Assembly (NCBI GenBank): GCA_902728285.1
Contig: CACVBU010000276.1
Location: 310,001-374,000, forward strand
DNA length: 64,000 bases
Direction: 5' to 3'
Origin: Clytia hemisphaerica
Taxonomy: Eukaryota; Cnidaria; Hydrozoa; Leptothecata; Clytiidae
Shown: piece by piece, positions 54,009-64,000 of the stretch
How the letters are laid out: the number at the start of each line of letters is the position of its first letter
Position numbering within the stretch: the first letter of the stretch is position 1
The notes under the pieces: generated by a model
Told to the model about the DNA's origin: nothing
Databases searched by the model: none
What the model saw: only the letters and a program-made list of their open reading frames with translations
Program-made: the position numbers and the translations under genes

Positions 54009-56462
54009 GGCGAGGGGAATTAATGAACGGGTTTACCGTCGCGTTGGAAAGAATATTTGAAGCGGCAAACAGTTACATCAAAATGCCTCGAAAATATCAA
54101 TATGAAAATTGCGTAATCAGAGAACGTATGTCTCGCTGATTATAAAAAGGCAGAGACAAACTTTCAATAATTGGATTGTAACATCGAGTTAAGTCTCTTT
54201 TGTTAAGTCACCAGGGGGTAAACAAAACCAGTCAGGCGCATCCTGGCAAATGAACGGGATATTTTTCACTTGCGATTGGTGGCAAATGCAAGGGGTCGAA
54301 AACAAAAGTGGTGTAATAGACCTTTTCGCCTTTGCGTCCGCCATATTGAATTGTATGCAAAAATTATGGTTGCCGAATTGCCGTGGTGAAATTCCCTTAG
54401 AAAGTATGCAAAACATATGCAAAAAGAAAGTATTAAATAAAAACTTACATGCATAATTGGCATTATATTAAAGTGTAATCTTGTAGGAAGAAAGATTAAA
54501 TTTGCTTCTCTTGAAAACTAAAAACAATTATATTCACTCATCTCTTAGAACAAGCACTTCAAAAGACCATAACATTAGACAGAATCTCAAACTGAAAAAT
54601 CACCCGCGAAGGTAAAAAACAATCCTTATTCGGCTGACGGCAAATTATTCTCCTGGGAATAGAGCCGCCAAATGATCAAATCAAAACATTGATAAATTGT
54701 GACGTCATAATTACTGCTTTCAGTTTGCGTGTTTTGAAAGTTTGATGTGTGTACTCCGTCTTCGTGGAATTTCTTAATGGCATGAAAACAGAATATGCAA
54801 TGTCTTTAAGAACAAATTCCTAAAAGGCTTTTGTTGTTCTGTAAATATTTCCTTTTGGATTAAGAAATTCTATCTTTTATTGTTCTAATGATTATAATAT
54901 CTATTTATAAGATGCTTTGTTGTCTTTTTAATCTTTGTGTAAACTTGCATATGTTTTGCATATTTTCCAACTAAATCCAACCACGGCATTTTCGTTCCTG
55001 TATTTTTGCATACAATTCAATATGGCGGATGCAAAGGCGAAAAGGTCTATAGTACTGAATACCCCACTCAATTGAACCGGGTTGGAAATATTTTGCTTCA
55101 TTTTGGAGAACTGCATAGATGAAATTTTTTTTCCATGGGTCAATTTTGTCTTCGAAGATTGAAGAAACTTTTAACAAAAAATTAAGTTCCCGGTTTTCTT
55201 CCTTTTTTCCCGTTTTCAGTTTGAAGTTCATTTTTATTCATTTTCACGCTTTTAGCCTGAGACGTCCTATCTCATTTGCACTGGGTGACGAATACCCTAT
55301 GCAAATGCTCACCCCATTCATTTGCCAGGATGCGCCTGACTGAAAGCAGACCTTGATACATTTATCGTTTGTTTCAACTTGACGATTTGTTTAAAACTCA
55401 GCCTCCTAAATATTTGGGGTAGGTAAAATATGTACAAAGAAATTCATACTTTTCCAACCCGGCGAATCTTTAAAAAAGAAGCGAACAATAAAATATAATT
55501 ACCCTTTCCAAATAAACCTCTTCGGTGGCGAGCGTAGTCTACTCTGACGTAATTGTAAAATTTATGTGATGGGAGTTTGATTGACAGAGTAATGTAATGT
55601 TGTTTGGGGAATTATGAAGTTCTCTGGAATTTCAATTGCATTTATTCAGGTTGATTTTTTATGACTTCTAATGGTACTTTTTCTAACGAGTTTGATTACT
55701 CTGTTCTCACACTTATGTCTTTTTTTTTCGCGTCCTTTTCCATGATTACTTTTATTTATATTTTTAAGGACAGGTAAGAAGGCATATTGATGTAACTGGC
55801 AAAAGTTCATTATTCATTATTTTTCAATACACATCGGGCCGAACCTTCAGTGTAAAGAAAGTTGCCTTTTTGCCACTTTTTCCCATTGAAAACAAAAAAC
55901 CTTTGGACATTTTATACTCCCAAAACATTGTAGAATCTTTTGATTATCAAACTAAGAGAGAAATAAAGAGTTTTAACCTTTAAATCTAATCATATTTCCT
56001 TTGTGTTTACACAAAGTCTTGTTCCCTCATGCGCTGCCATCTTGAATTTAGAATTAGAAGCATGTCGGAAACTAGAACCGAGTTTACCTCACCCAATAAA
56101 AACGCACGATTCACAAAGGAAAACCACTTTCGTTTTCTCCGACCAATCAGAACGCGCGATATGAGTTACTTGAGGAAACCCAGGGCGAAAATGTTTTGAT
56201 TGGTCTTTGGAAAAAAATTATGTCATGGCACAACGATTTGTCCGCCGGAAAGTAGAAAGTTGGGCTCCCTTGAGGAGACCGACCTTTACTTTACTTTAAA
56301 GAAGGTTGTGAATGTGAAAGGTGATTGCAGATACTGGAACTGGAAATATCTGGAAAAAAAACAAAATAATGATCTTTTATTAAAATAATGAACTTTTTTG
56401 AGCGGCAGCTCGAGGGCACGCGAGGGGTCGACGGTAAACCTGTTCATTAATTCCCCTCGCCT
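54009..56462. mobile_element. Large foldback with 34-bp terminal repeats
   Basis: GGCGAGGGGAATTAATGAAC and the following GGGTTTACCGTCG (54009-54042) are inverted at 56429-56462 with one mismatch. A further diverged copy of this end is at 57075-57113. The inner element at 54229-55342 is nested inside. The frames present are translations of repeats. Confidence 0.7.
54229..55342. mobile_element. Nested foldback element
   Basis: CAGTCAGGCGCATCCTGGCA and AATGAACGGG at 54229-54259 pair with 55311-55341. A second inner pair, AGACCTTTTCGCCTTTGCGT and CCGCCATATTGAATTGTATG at about 54318-54362, pairs with 55004-55050. The arms are therefore complementary at two levels. Confidence 0.7.
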
Positions 56463-56539
56463 TTCTGAGAATCAGTTTCACATTTTTGACTGAGATTTCA
56501 TACGTCTGTCTATCACTTGTCAATCGATTTCACCCAAAC

Positions 56540-56650
56540 TTATTATGGCACCGAGTGGGATTCGAACCAATGTCAAAAAAAGATCATTGTATTAAGAAAC
56601 CAGTGCTTTATTCGTGGAGTCATCGTCGCATAGCAGAATCCGCAATTTGT
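56540..56650 (-). repeat. tRNA-like remnant
   Basis: On the minus strand, ATTGGTTCGAATCCCACTCG contains a good B box, and the upstream GACTCCACGAATAAAGCACT is a weak A box. Pairing is insufficient for a functional tRNA. Confidence 0.4.
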
Positions 56651-57504
56651 AACGAATTAAACGGAACTGACAAATCTATATATAATAGGTGAAGAAGATA
56701 GAAATTTCATTATTCATTATTTTCAATACTCAAGAAAAAGCTGGAAAAAGTTCATTTAATCCCTTACTAAACATCTGTTTTAGTAGTCCAGATATCATTT
56801 TCGCTCCACATTTTCTTCTAATTTTTGCATAGAAATGTGTCTGCCATTTTTGTTTAATTTTCTTTCTGCTCACTCAAACTTTTTCTAAATTAATATTTCT
56901 GATCTTCCAATCAACGTGGGATTTAGATCATGTGGTTACGGATGTCTTCAACATCATTGAATTTTTCAAAGAAATTCAAAGATGGTGGCAAAATGCGATT
57001 TCAGATGATGGAACTGATAAATTTTAAAGAAAACAAAATAATGAATTTTTTTAAGCAGCAGCTTGAAGGCATGCAGGTGGTCGACGGTAAACTGGTTAAT
57101 TAATTCCCTGCGCCTTACCAGACGGTACTAATCCATAAATTCAATTACCAAAGTAATTAATAATGATCGAAGTAATTAACAATCAAATTTTGAGTATCAG
57201 AATTTCAAAAAAATTGTGAGTATTCAATCACTTTCTTGATAACAACCCTCGATAATTATTTGTGTATTCTGATTGGTTGGAGAAAACGAAAGTATTCCGC
57301 ATGCGTGAATTGTGTGTTCTAATTGGGTGAGATAAACTTGCATTCAGATTATTTCGACGCGCTGCTACAGGAAACATATTTGATAAAATTGAAGGTATTT
57401 GATAACAACGTGCGAGTAATTATGACGAGTTACTCACCGACCGAATTGTTAGTAAATAAAACAGCGTGGTTGGATAGTAAAAAATCATGTTTAATAATGA
57501 TATT

Positions 57505-57915
57505 AAACATAAGACGTAGTAGTATAGTGGTTATCGTGCTTGACTTCTGTCCAGGAGGCCCAAGTTCGATACCCACCGTGGCACTACAATTCATTTGGCT
57601 AGTGAATGCTCCTTCGCCCAGGTCAACCCATGCCATGTGAGGGGAATTGGGTACCATAACTACCCTGATACAAGAGTATATGGGACTCTGATACAAGAGT
57701 ATGGGTAGATATTCCAGACATTGTGGTGTGCTGAGACACTTAAGAGGTTCTACACCTGCGAGGACATCTGTTCTCCCATGTAGTTTGAGTTTGAGTGTCG
57801 TGGTATACACCATGGCTCGGCAGCTCACATCTGCAGGGTTGCAATGTCTGTTTGCGCTGTGATTCCTACTCCATCGTGGGTAGGACCCATTCCGATGCAT
57901 CATCGGAGGGCATAT
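57505..57915 (+). repeat. tRNA-derived SINE
   Basis: The head has GTAGTATAGTGGTTATCGTG (A box) and AAGTTCGATACC (B box) at tRNA spacing. The body continues with GAGGGGAATTGGGTACCATA and TGATACAAGAGTAT duplicated in tandem, ending near 57915. Part of the body recurs at 60790-60870. The cloverleaf stems do not pair well, so it is a SINE rather than a tRNA gene. Confidence 0.65.
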
Positions 57916-58261
57916 CTATCTATTAAACATTATTATGCGTGACATCACTTATGATTAGGAAACATACATTTTACCACCCACAAATTTTGACCAAAATTGC
58001 TTCGAGTTGTTCTTTGCCTTTCTGCTAATTTCTCGTTCGTAGTTTCTATGCAACGTGGTTTTTTGCTGAGACATATTGTGCTCTATTGAGCTCCTTGTCA
58101 GCACTCAAAGAATTGATATACTTCCTATGTAGGTGACCCTGATTTAATTTTGACTATCTTCCCCTATTGGTATGTTTCCTTTTTTGGACCTACCCCGGTG
58201 GGGTGGAGGTCCTATAAATTAACCCGTGTTCGTTAGTTAGTTCGTTCGTTCGTTCGTTAGT

Positions 58262-59265
58262 TACCAACTTTTCTCGAGATTGGCTCATTCAATTTTTCTA
58301 ATTTTTTGCACAAAGGTGCATTACTATAAACCCTCGAATGTGACGGAGCCCGATTTTCGAAAAAAAAAATTTTCCGGCCGGTAGAACCGGAAATGTCCCG
58401 AAAAAAGCGGTTTTTTGAGATTTTCTCGAGATTTTATCATTAGTTTTTTGCGATTTTTTGCACATAGATGCACATTAGTACTGCCGAAAAGGTGTCGAAA
58501 ACCGTTTGCCGAAAAAAAATTTATTCCGGTCTGTAGAACCGGAAATGTGCCGGAAATCGTCGTTTTTTCACATTTCCGTCACATTTTTTTCAATTTATTT
58601 AATTGTTTCTTTACAGAAAAATGTTCTTTATGATGATGCCCAAACAAAACTTAGCATCGTTTGATTTCCAAAAAAATCATCCTTTGAATCAGGAACTCCT
58701 TAAAAGTCGCCGGAACAGCCGAAAACCGGCGTAAAACGGTTTTCCTTCATTTTTTCAACTTATACTCGACAGATTTTCATGATTTTTTGCACAATGATGT
58801 AAAATGGCAATGCCAAAAATGTGACAGAGCCTAATTTTCGAAAAAAAAAATTTTCCGGCCGGTAGAACCGGAAATGTCCCGAAAAAAGCGGTTTTTTGAG
58901 ATTTTCTCGAGATTTTATCATTAGTTCTTTGCGATTTTTTGCACATAGATGCACATTAGTACTGCCGAAAAGGTGTCGAAAACCGTTTGCCGAAAAAAAA
59001 TTTTTTCCGGTCTGTAGAACCGGAAATGTGCCGGAAATCGTCGTTTTTTCACATTTCCGTCACATTTTTCAACTTATTTAATTGTTTCTTTACAGAAAAA
59101 TGTTCTTTATGATGATGCCCAAAACTTAGCATCGTTTGATTTCCAAAAAAATCATCCTTTGAATCCGGAACTCCTTAAAAATCGCCGGAACTGCCGAAAA
59201 CCGGCGTAAAACGGTTTTCCTTCATTTTTTCAACTTATACTCGACAGATTTTCATGATTTTTCTT
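58262..59265. repeat. Two tandem copies of a 481-bp CCGGAAAT-family unit
   Basis: TTTTCTCGAGATTTTATCAT, GTGTCGAAAACCGTTTGCCG and GTAGAACCGGAAATGTGCCG occur at the same offset in both copies (for example 58415 and 58896), a 481-bp period with high identity. Related to the block at 43566-46285. A GTTC microsatellite precedes it at about 58230-58260. Confidence 0.8.
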
Positions 59266-59385
59266 TCACCGTTAAACATCGATGCGTTTCTTAATTGCTT
59301 TCTCCGTTCCAATAGATATATAAATCGAAATTTAAAATTATACATTACTTCCATTAAATTCTAATTATTCGTTTTATAAATAGGT

Positions 59386-60067
59386 ACTCTCGGGTGCCTA
59401 ATAAACGTACATGTACGTTTATTTTTTTTGTGTCAAATTTCCCGACTGTACGCACCTTATTAGGAACTGAACGTTTATTTATTCTGAAGAATTTTCTTGC
59501 CTGTACGTTTACTCCCTCCTGTACGTTTATTTATTTTCACCCAATTTCATCGCCCAATAGACGATATCGGCTTTCTGAATTCTCCCCGAATGATTACCCA
59601 TGATGCATTGTTAGGGTTTGGGTTATCGTCCGTGAATTTCTTTGCGCAATGCATCATGGGTAAACATTCGGGGAGAATTCGGTAAAGTCGATATCGTCTA
59701 TTCATATGCAAAAAATTTGTTATTTTTTGTTTAAGTAAGATATGTTGAAAGGCCGTTAATTACATTCGAACGTATTGTGGGAGATTATGAGTGTTACAAG
59801 AGTAAATTCGAACGTTTTGCTTATTTAGTACTTGTCATTGATCTATAAGACATATACCTATACGTCAGTCGTTTCGACCTGGATGTTCTACTTTTGAGAA
59901 ATTGTTAGATTATTCCCTGTACGTTTATTTTAGCATGTACGTTTATTTATTTTAGCTCTAATTTCTTGCCTGTACATTTATTTCAGCCTGTACGTTTATT
60001 AATTCCAATTTTATTCTCTCCCCCGTACGTTTATTTTGGACTGTACGTTTATTAGGCACCCGAGAGT
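59386..60067. mobile_element. Foldback element with iterated TGTACGTTTATT words
   Basis: Ends ACTCTCGGGTGCCTAATAAA (59386) and TTTATTAGGCACCCGAGAGT (ends 60067) are exact inverted repeats of about 25 bp flanked by AGGT on both sides. TGTACGTTTATT or a close variant occurs about ten times. The centre (59560-59700) is a second palindrome: GAATTCTCCCCGAATG / CATTCGGGGAGAATTC with ATGCATCATGGGTAA words. Confidence 0.8.
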
Positions 60068-62975
60068 AGGTCCATTAAAGTATTACTTGTTTCTTCCAGA
60101 AAGAATTTCCAACTTCTTTTAGCGGGACAAATTAACTCCTTAGATTGTTTAGATCAGTTTTGAATTGTTCCCAGAGTACACATACTGTCTTTTCGTTGGA
60201 TGTTGCGATAAAGTCTTTCGTCCAATTAGCTGCTTGAAGAAAGCGTCGCATTTCCTGGAAGTCAGCTGAATTGTAGGAATACTTTTGACGACTTAGCTTC
60301 TGCTCAGCACAACACTTAAAAGTCAAAGACAAGTACACTGTGGTCACCTTTTCCAAGTGGACTAAGATATTTGAGATTGTTGACTTGGTTATTTTCACTG
60401 GTTAGAATGAGGTCTACTAGAGACGGATTGTCTGTTCCTCTACATCTCGTTGGTTATTTGACGTATTGGTAAAGATTTTCTCCTGGGATATAATAGTAAC
60501 TTGGTACCAAATTTCAATCTTTTTTGGGTAAAAAGTTGAAATTTTCCTATTTCTTCGACCCTTATAGTGGGACTGAAATTCGATTTTCTGATTTTCCAAG
60601 CCTTAGCGGGAATTTGGAAATCCAAAAAAGGTACCCTTAAGGGCGGCACATACTGTTATCTCCATTTGCCTAGTACCCCCTCCCCCAGGTTATTTGTCTC
60701 TGCCAATTAAGAAAAAATCCAAGTGAAAAGGAATTTTATTTTTTTGTAAAGAAACTGCATTTTTTATTTGTTCAACCTTTGTTACCATGTTAGGGGAATT
60801 GGGTACCATTACTCTTGATACAAGTGTGTGGGTGATATGCCAAGACAAGGCGATGCTCTGGGGTTTCCTCTTTAAAATGCAAGTGAATGATGAAAGTGAA
60901 AAATGAATGATTGTTTTTAACTATTTGGTGAAGATTTTTCATTTGTTTCTTCTCTTTTAAAGTTTATCGATGAGGCATTAAAAAGTGGGAAAGTGATATC
61001 CATATTGTTTACCAGTCCTTTTAAAATGTTTTCTTCGTCTTCTCTCTTATCCCATGAATATTTTCCTTCTTGATTTGGTATCAATCTTTCCCTGTTCGAT
61101 TTCTTCCTTTTGTTCTTTGACTTTTTTTTGCTATCTAACTTTCATCATCACTACGCTCATCATTAGGTAGATCCATTCAGCATCTAGCTCCGTCTAGCTT
61201 GTTGAATTTTTGGCCTAAAAATGTTTTCAAATATGTTTTAATGTATCTTTGTGGAATTTTATAAGAAATTGAGTGTCTTATAGTTAAAATTTACAGCCGA
61301 ACCTTCAAATTTTCTTAACAAGTTAAAGCTTGTTCTTAAAATACTCTTATAATAGTTTGTCCTTGAAAACATGTATGGGTGTCCTGGTAAAAGTTTTACT
61401 TAATAACTCTGTCTACAGTATACCATGTTAATCCTTTTGTAAATTGTGTTGCCTCTTTTCAAAATCATATAAGAACCAGTGGCTCCTTTTAATCTCATTC
61501 TAGTTTCATGTAACAGCAATTACATTAAAAGTAATTATTAATAGCTCTTTTCCATTATATCCTCGGATTAATAGCTTTTTCTCTTATAATGAGACGTGAG
61601 CAGTTCAATACACCATGACATGAGTATTTTATTAAATGAGTGATGGTGATATGTTTTGTCGAGTTTGTAAATCTCAATATTTTCTCATAAGATTTTTATC
61701 ACTGACGAAAGGTCTAAGATATCAATTAAATGGTTACATGATATGATGGCTGCTTTCTTGCTCAAAAAAAATAAACATCAATTTGAAGGCTTTTCTGTTT
61801 TCATTTTGAGATTATGTAAGCAAACATTGTTTCTGCTGTTTGTTTATATTATTTCATTCATGATTTTTGTGATTTTTTATATTGGAAATTAATGTTTTCC
61901 TTCCCTGTCTGCACTTCTGTTTTATCAAGTCATTAGAGCTCTAAAAAGGTTTTTATCATTTAGAAAGTTTTTTTGTGGGTTTAAAAAGTTATATGAGTGA
62001 TTTTATAACTCAGATAGAGTGTTATATTCCTGAGATTCACTCTTGTAAGAACGTTGTCACATAATTTCTTTCTTTTTTGTACTGGAACCAAGGATGATGT
62101 GGTGAATGCTAGTGTATATGGTATACATGAATACACAACTTTTTGATTAATTTAAAAGAAAAGGGATCAGGATTAAAACGTAATATTAATGCTAAAATCA
62201 TTATTGTTCAGCCACTGCTTATCTGCCTGCTTAAAGTGAATATTCTTTTATCATCATAAATCATAACTAGAAATTACATAGAAAATTCAAAAGTTGGTTT
62301 TTATTACTTTAAAAAAAGTTTGAATGAAGTTTAAAAACGTTAGAGTTTTGTTAAATGTTGTTGAATGAGTTTCTCCAGCTTGGAAAATTACCAGAACTTA
62401 ACAGGAAGTTTTGCTAAGCTACCCAATACCTTTTCAGGAAATAGATTGTAATTATTTTCAATATTTGTTGAGTGACTGAAAGATCTTTGACATAGTAGTG
62501 GTTTGTGAAGGTTAGACTTAGTATCAATAAACTCACTCACAATGCATATAAAATACTTACTCCATTTATAATCTATCTATTAGACACTCATAAAAGATTC
62601 ATGATCTTTTAACGGGTCATAGTAAAAACAGTTTCATTTTTTATTTTGAAAAAGATTATCACGTTTGGTAATTTTTTCCTTCTTTTTACATTTTATCAAG
62701 ATGGTTCTATACTTGAATAATAGGAAGAGACTTCTCAAATAACTTGTTCCAACAGTTTTCATTATGAATTTTTAATTGTTTCCCCTCTGTAGTCACTCTT
62801 TGGATCAAGAAGATTAATTCCCTTTCTTCTTTTTTAGAAATTCAACAAAAAAACATTGGAAAATATCAAAATCATCAAAAAATTTGTTCAACTAAGATGC
62901 AATATTTATTTTGCTAGAAAGGAGGAAAGTAGGAGCAGGTAGATTACTCTCAACCCAATGAACAGCAGATGAAAG
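60068..62975. other. Non-coding region upstream of the Ig gene
   Basis: 60790-60870 is a partial SINE copy (GGGGAATTGGGTACCATTAC). 61128-61190 resembles the right end of the 43566-46285 repeat (GCTATCTAACTTTCATCATC). The remaining AT-rich sequence up to 62975 has no supported exon and should include the Ig-gene promoter, for which no motif was recognised. Confidence 0.5.
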
Positions 62976-63991
62976 ATGATGAATTTGTCAAACAAACTGT
63001 CAACACTTCTGTTATGTTTGGCACTCATCACACCCTCTTTTTCAGTCACGCCAAATGGAGGTAAAACTTAACATTTTCAAAGTAGGGCTTTATATTAAAG
63101 TGATAAGCATGATGATCATAAGTAATTTATTTGTTAAATATTTAGGTAATTTTTTCGCTACTCAAATCATCTGCCCTTGATAACAACCAGGTAAATATGA
63201 AGCTGTGATAAAAATTAATAAAAAGATCCTAGAATTCAGTTGGTCTGTATATATTTACCATGTGGACATAGCACCAGAGTATTGTTCATGCTTTAGGAGT
63301 CCTTCAGCAAACCTTATTTTTTATATTTCAGAGGCTTTCAAATTCACAGCAAAAGCCTGGACAGTGCAATTCTTTGAACCACGTGCTTACTCACATCCAG
63401 GAGATTCCTTCATCTTCGATTGCAGTACCAATGACCCTGAAGCAACTGTAACTTTACAAAGAGCTGAACTACGTGGTGGTAATTCGTATAAAGATGCTCT
63501 CGCAGACTTTGGTAATAGAATAACAGTGATGCCTGGCAAGCAGAAATTCTCCTTGGGAAATGTCATTGAAGAAGATTATGCAAATTATGGTTGCAAAGCT
63601 GTCGACCAATCAAACAAAGAAATATTATTGACCCTTGGTCGTCTCATTGTGAATAAAGTCCCTAGGACTATTGAGCCTGAGATTATACCTCAAGAGGCTG
63701 TATATAAAATCGAAACTAATGGTAATGATAAGATATCGTGTAAAGCACAAGGTGCCATTGGTGTTAGTGAATCTTACTTGAATTGGTATCGTGAAGACAG
63801 CTCTGGTCAAAGAACTTTACTAAATGGTGACCGTGTTGAACGTAAAGAAGAAACGACTACGACAGCTTACATTGACGTGGAAGTGTTACTTTTTAAGAAC
63901 TTTCAAAAAGCAGACACTGGGAAATATGTCTGTGTGAGGAAAGTGTTGAATAACCCTGAAACTGAAAAATCAATCACTATTGAACTTGAAG
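62976..63991 (+). CDS. Immunoglobulin-superfamily gene, first two exons (3' end outside the window)
   Basis: Exon 1 (62976-63060) encodes MMNLSNKLSTLLLCLALITP plus SFSVTPNG, a clear signal peptide, and ends in phase 1 at GGAG|GTAAAA. Exon 2 (63332-63991) follows the acceptor TATATTTCAG and stays open for 219 codons to the donor GAAG|GTACGT, again phase 1. It encodes two Ig-like domains: the first has SFIFDCS..EEDYANYGCKA; the second has DKISCKAQ, SYLNWYRED and KADTGKYVCV, the canonical Cys, Trp and D-x-G-x-Y-x-C residues. The protein is secreted or a membrane receptor or adhesion molecule; later exons would decide. Encoding two Ig domains in one exon is somewhat unusual, since each is often on its own phase-1 exon. 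Confidence 0.88.
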
Positions 63992-64000
63992 GTACGTATC

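Larger units (their letters stand above)
56463..58259. other. Repeat-rich non-coding region
   Basis: Contains the tRNA-like remnant at 56540-56650, the SINE at 57505-57915 and a second copy of the foldback terminus at 57075-57113. Segment 57255-57345 is a diverged inverted copy of about 56075-56180 (CTGATTGGTTGGAGAAAACG / CGTTTTCTCCGACCAATCAG). No gene seen. Confidence 0.5.

Noticed and set aside
57516-57590. Functional tRNA gene
   Set aside because: A and B boxes are present, but the acceptor and T stems do not pair, and the sequence continues into a SINE body.

Overview
The window looks like AT-rich nuclear DNA from an invertebrate animal, most likely a cnidarian. The genes carry spliceosomal introns with GT..AG borders, symmetric phase-1 EGF exons and secreted, metazoan-type domains (PLAT, calcium-binding EGF, immunoglobulin, DAN/bursicon-like cystine knot, Tctex-1). 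The retroelement fragments resemble types that are common in cnidarian genomes. The phylum is inferred from general family resemblance; no database search was possible.

Layout. (1) 1-1453: a foldback repeat. (2) 1758-6175, minus strand: a secreted protein whose 5' part encodes a signal peptide and PLAT/LH2 domain and whose downstream exons encode EGF modules; the gene may continue past the left edge. (3) 10376-20445, minus strand: a 14-exon gene whose exon phases all close into one 927-residue secreted protein. It has a furin-type site and three successive integrin-leg-like or DUF11-like beta-sandwich modules, and I do not recognise the family. (4) 20.5-34.6 kb: mostly repeats, with a (GATT)n microsatellite and a broken LINE on the minus strand. 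(5) 34779-35192, plus strand: a compact 137-residue secreted cystine-knot protein. (6) 40292-41674, plus strand: a one-exon Tctex-1 dynein light-chain-like protein with a long basic, serine-rich N-terminus. (7) 42-62 kb: repeats, including a terminal-inverted-repeat element that contains a retroelement C-terminal ORF, nested foldbacks, an element with a regularly repeated motif, and tRNA-derived SINE pieces. (8) 62976 to the right edge, plus strand: the 5' end of an immunoglobulin-superfamily gene.

Four of the five genes encode secreted or extracellular products; the fifth is probably cytoplasmic and dynein-associated. I see no operon-like or pathway link between them. Most of the rest is mobile DNA. 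Several MITE families can be defined from the sequence by terminal inverted repeats plus target-site duplications: TA duplications with CACGC ends, 8-bp duplications with CACCCCT ends, and a 9-bp duplication type present in two near-identical copies. The most unusual structures are a perfect 46-bp-arm hairpin in an intron, a perfect 122-bp-arm palindrome inserted in the LINE, and several large foldbacks.
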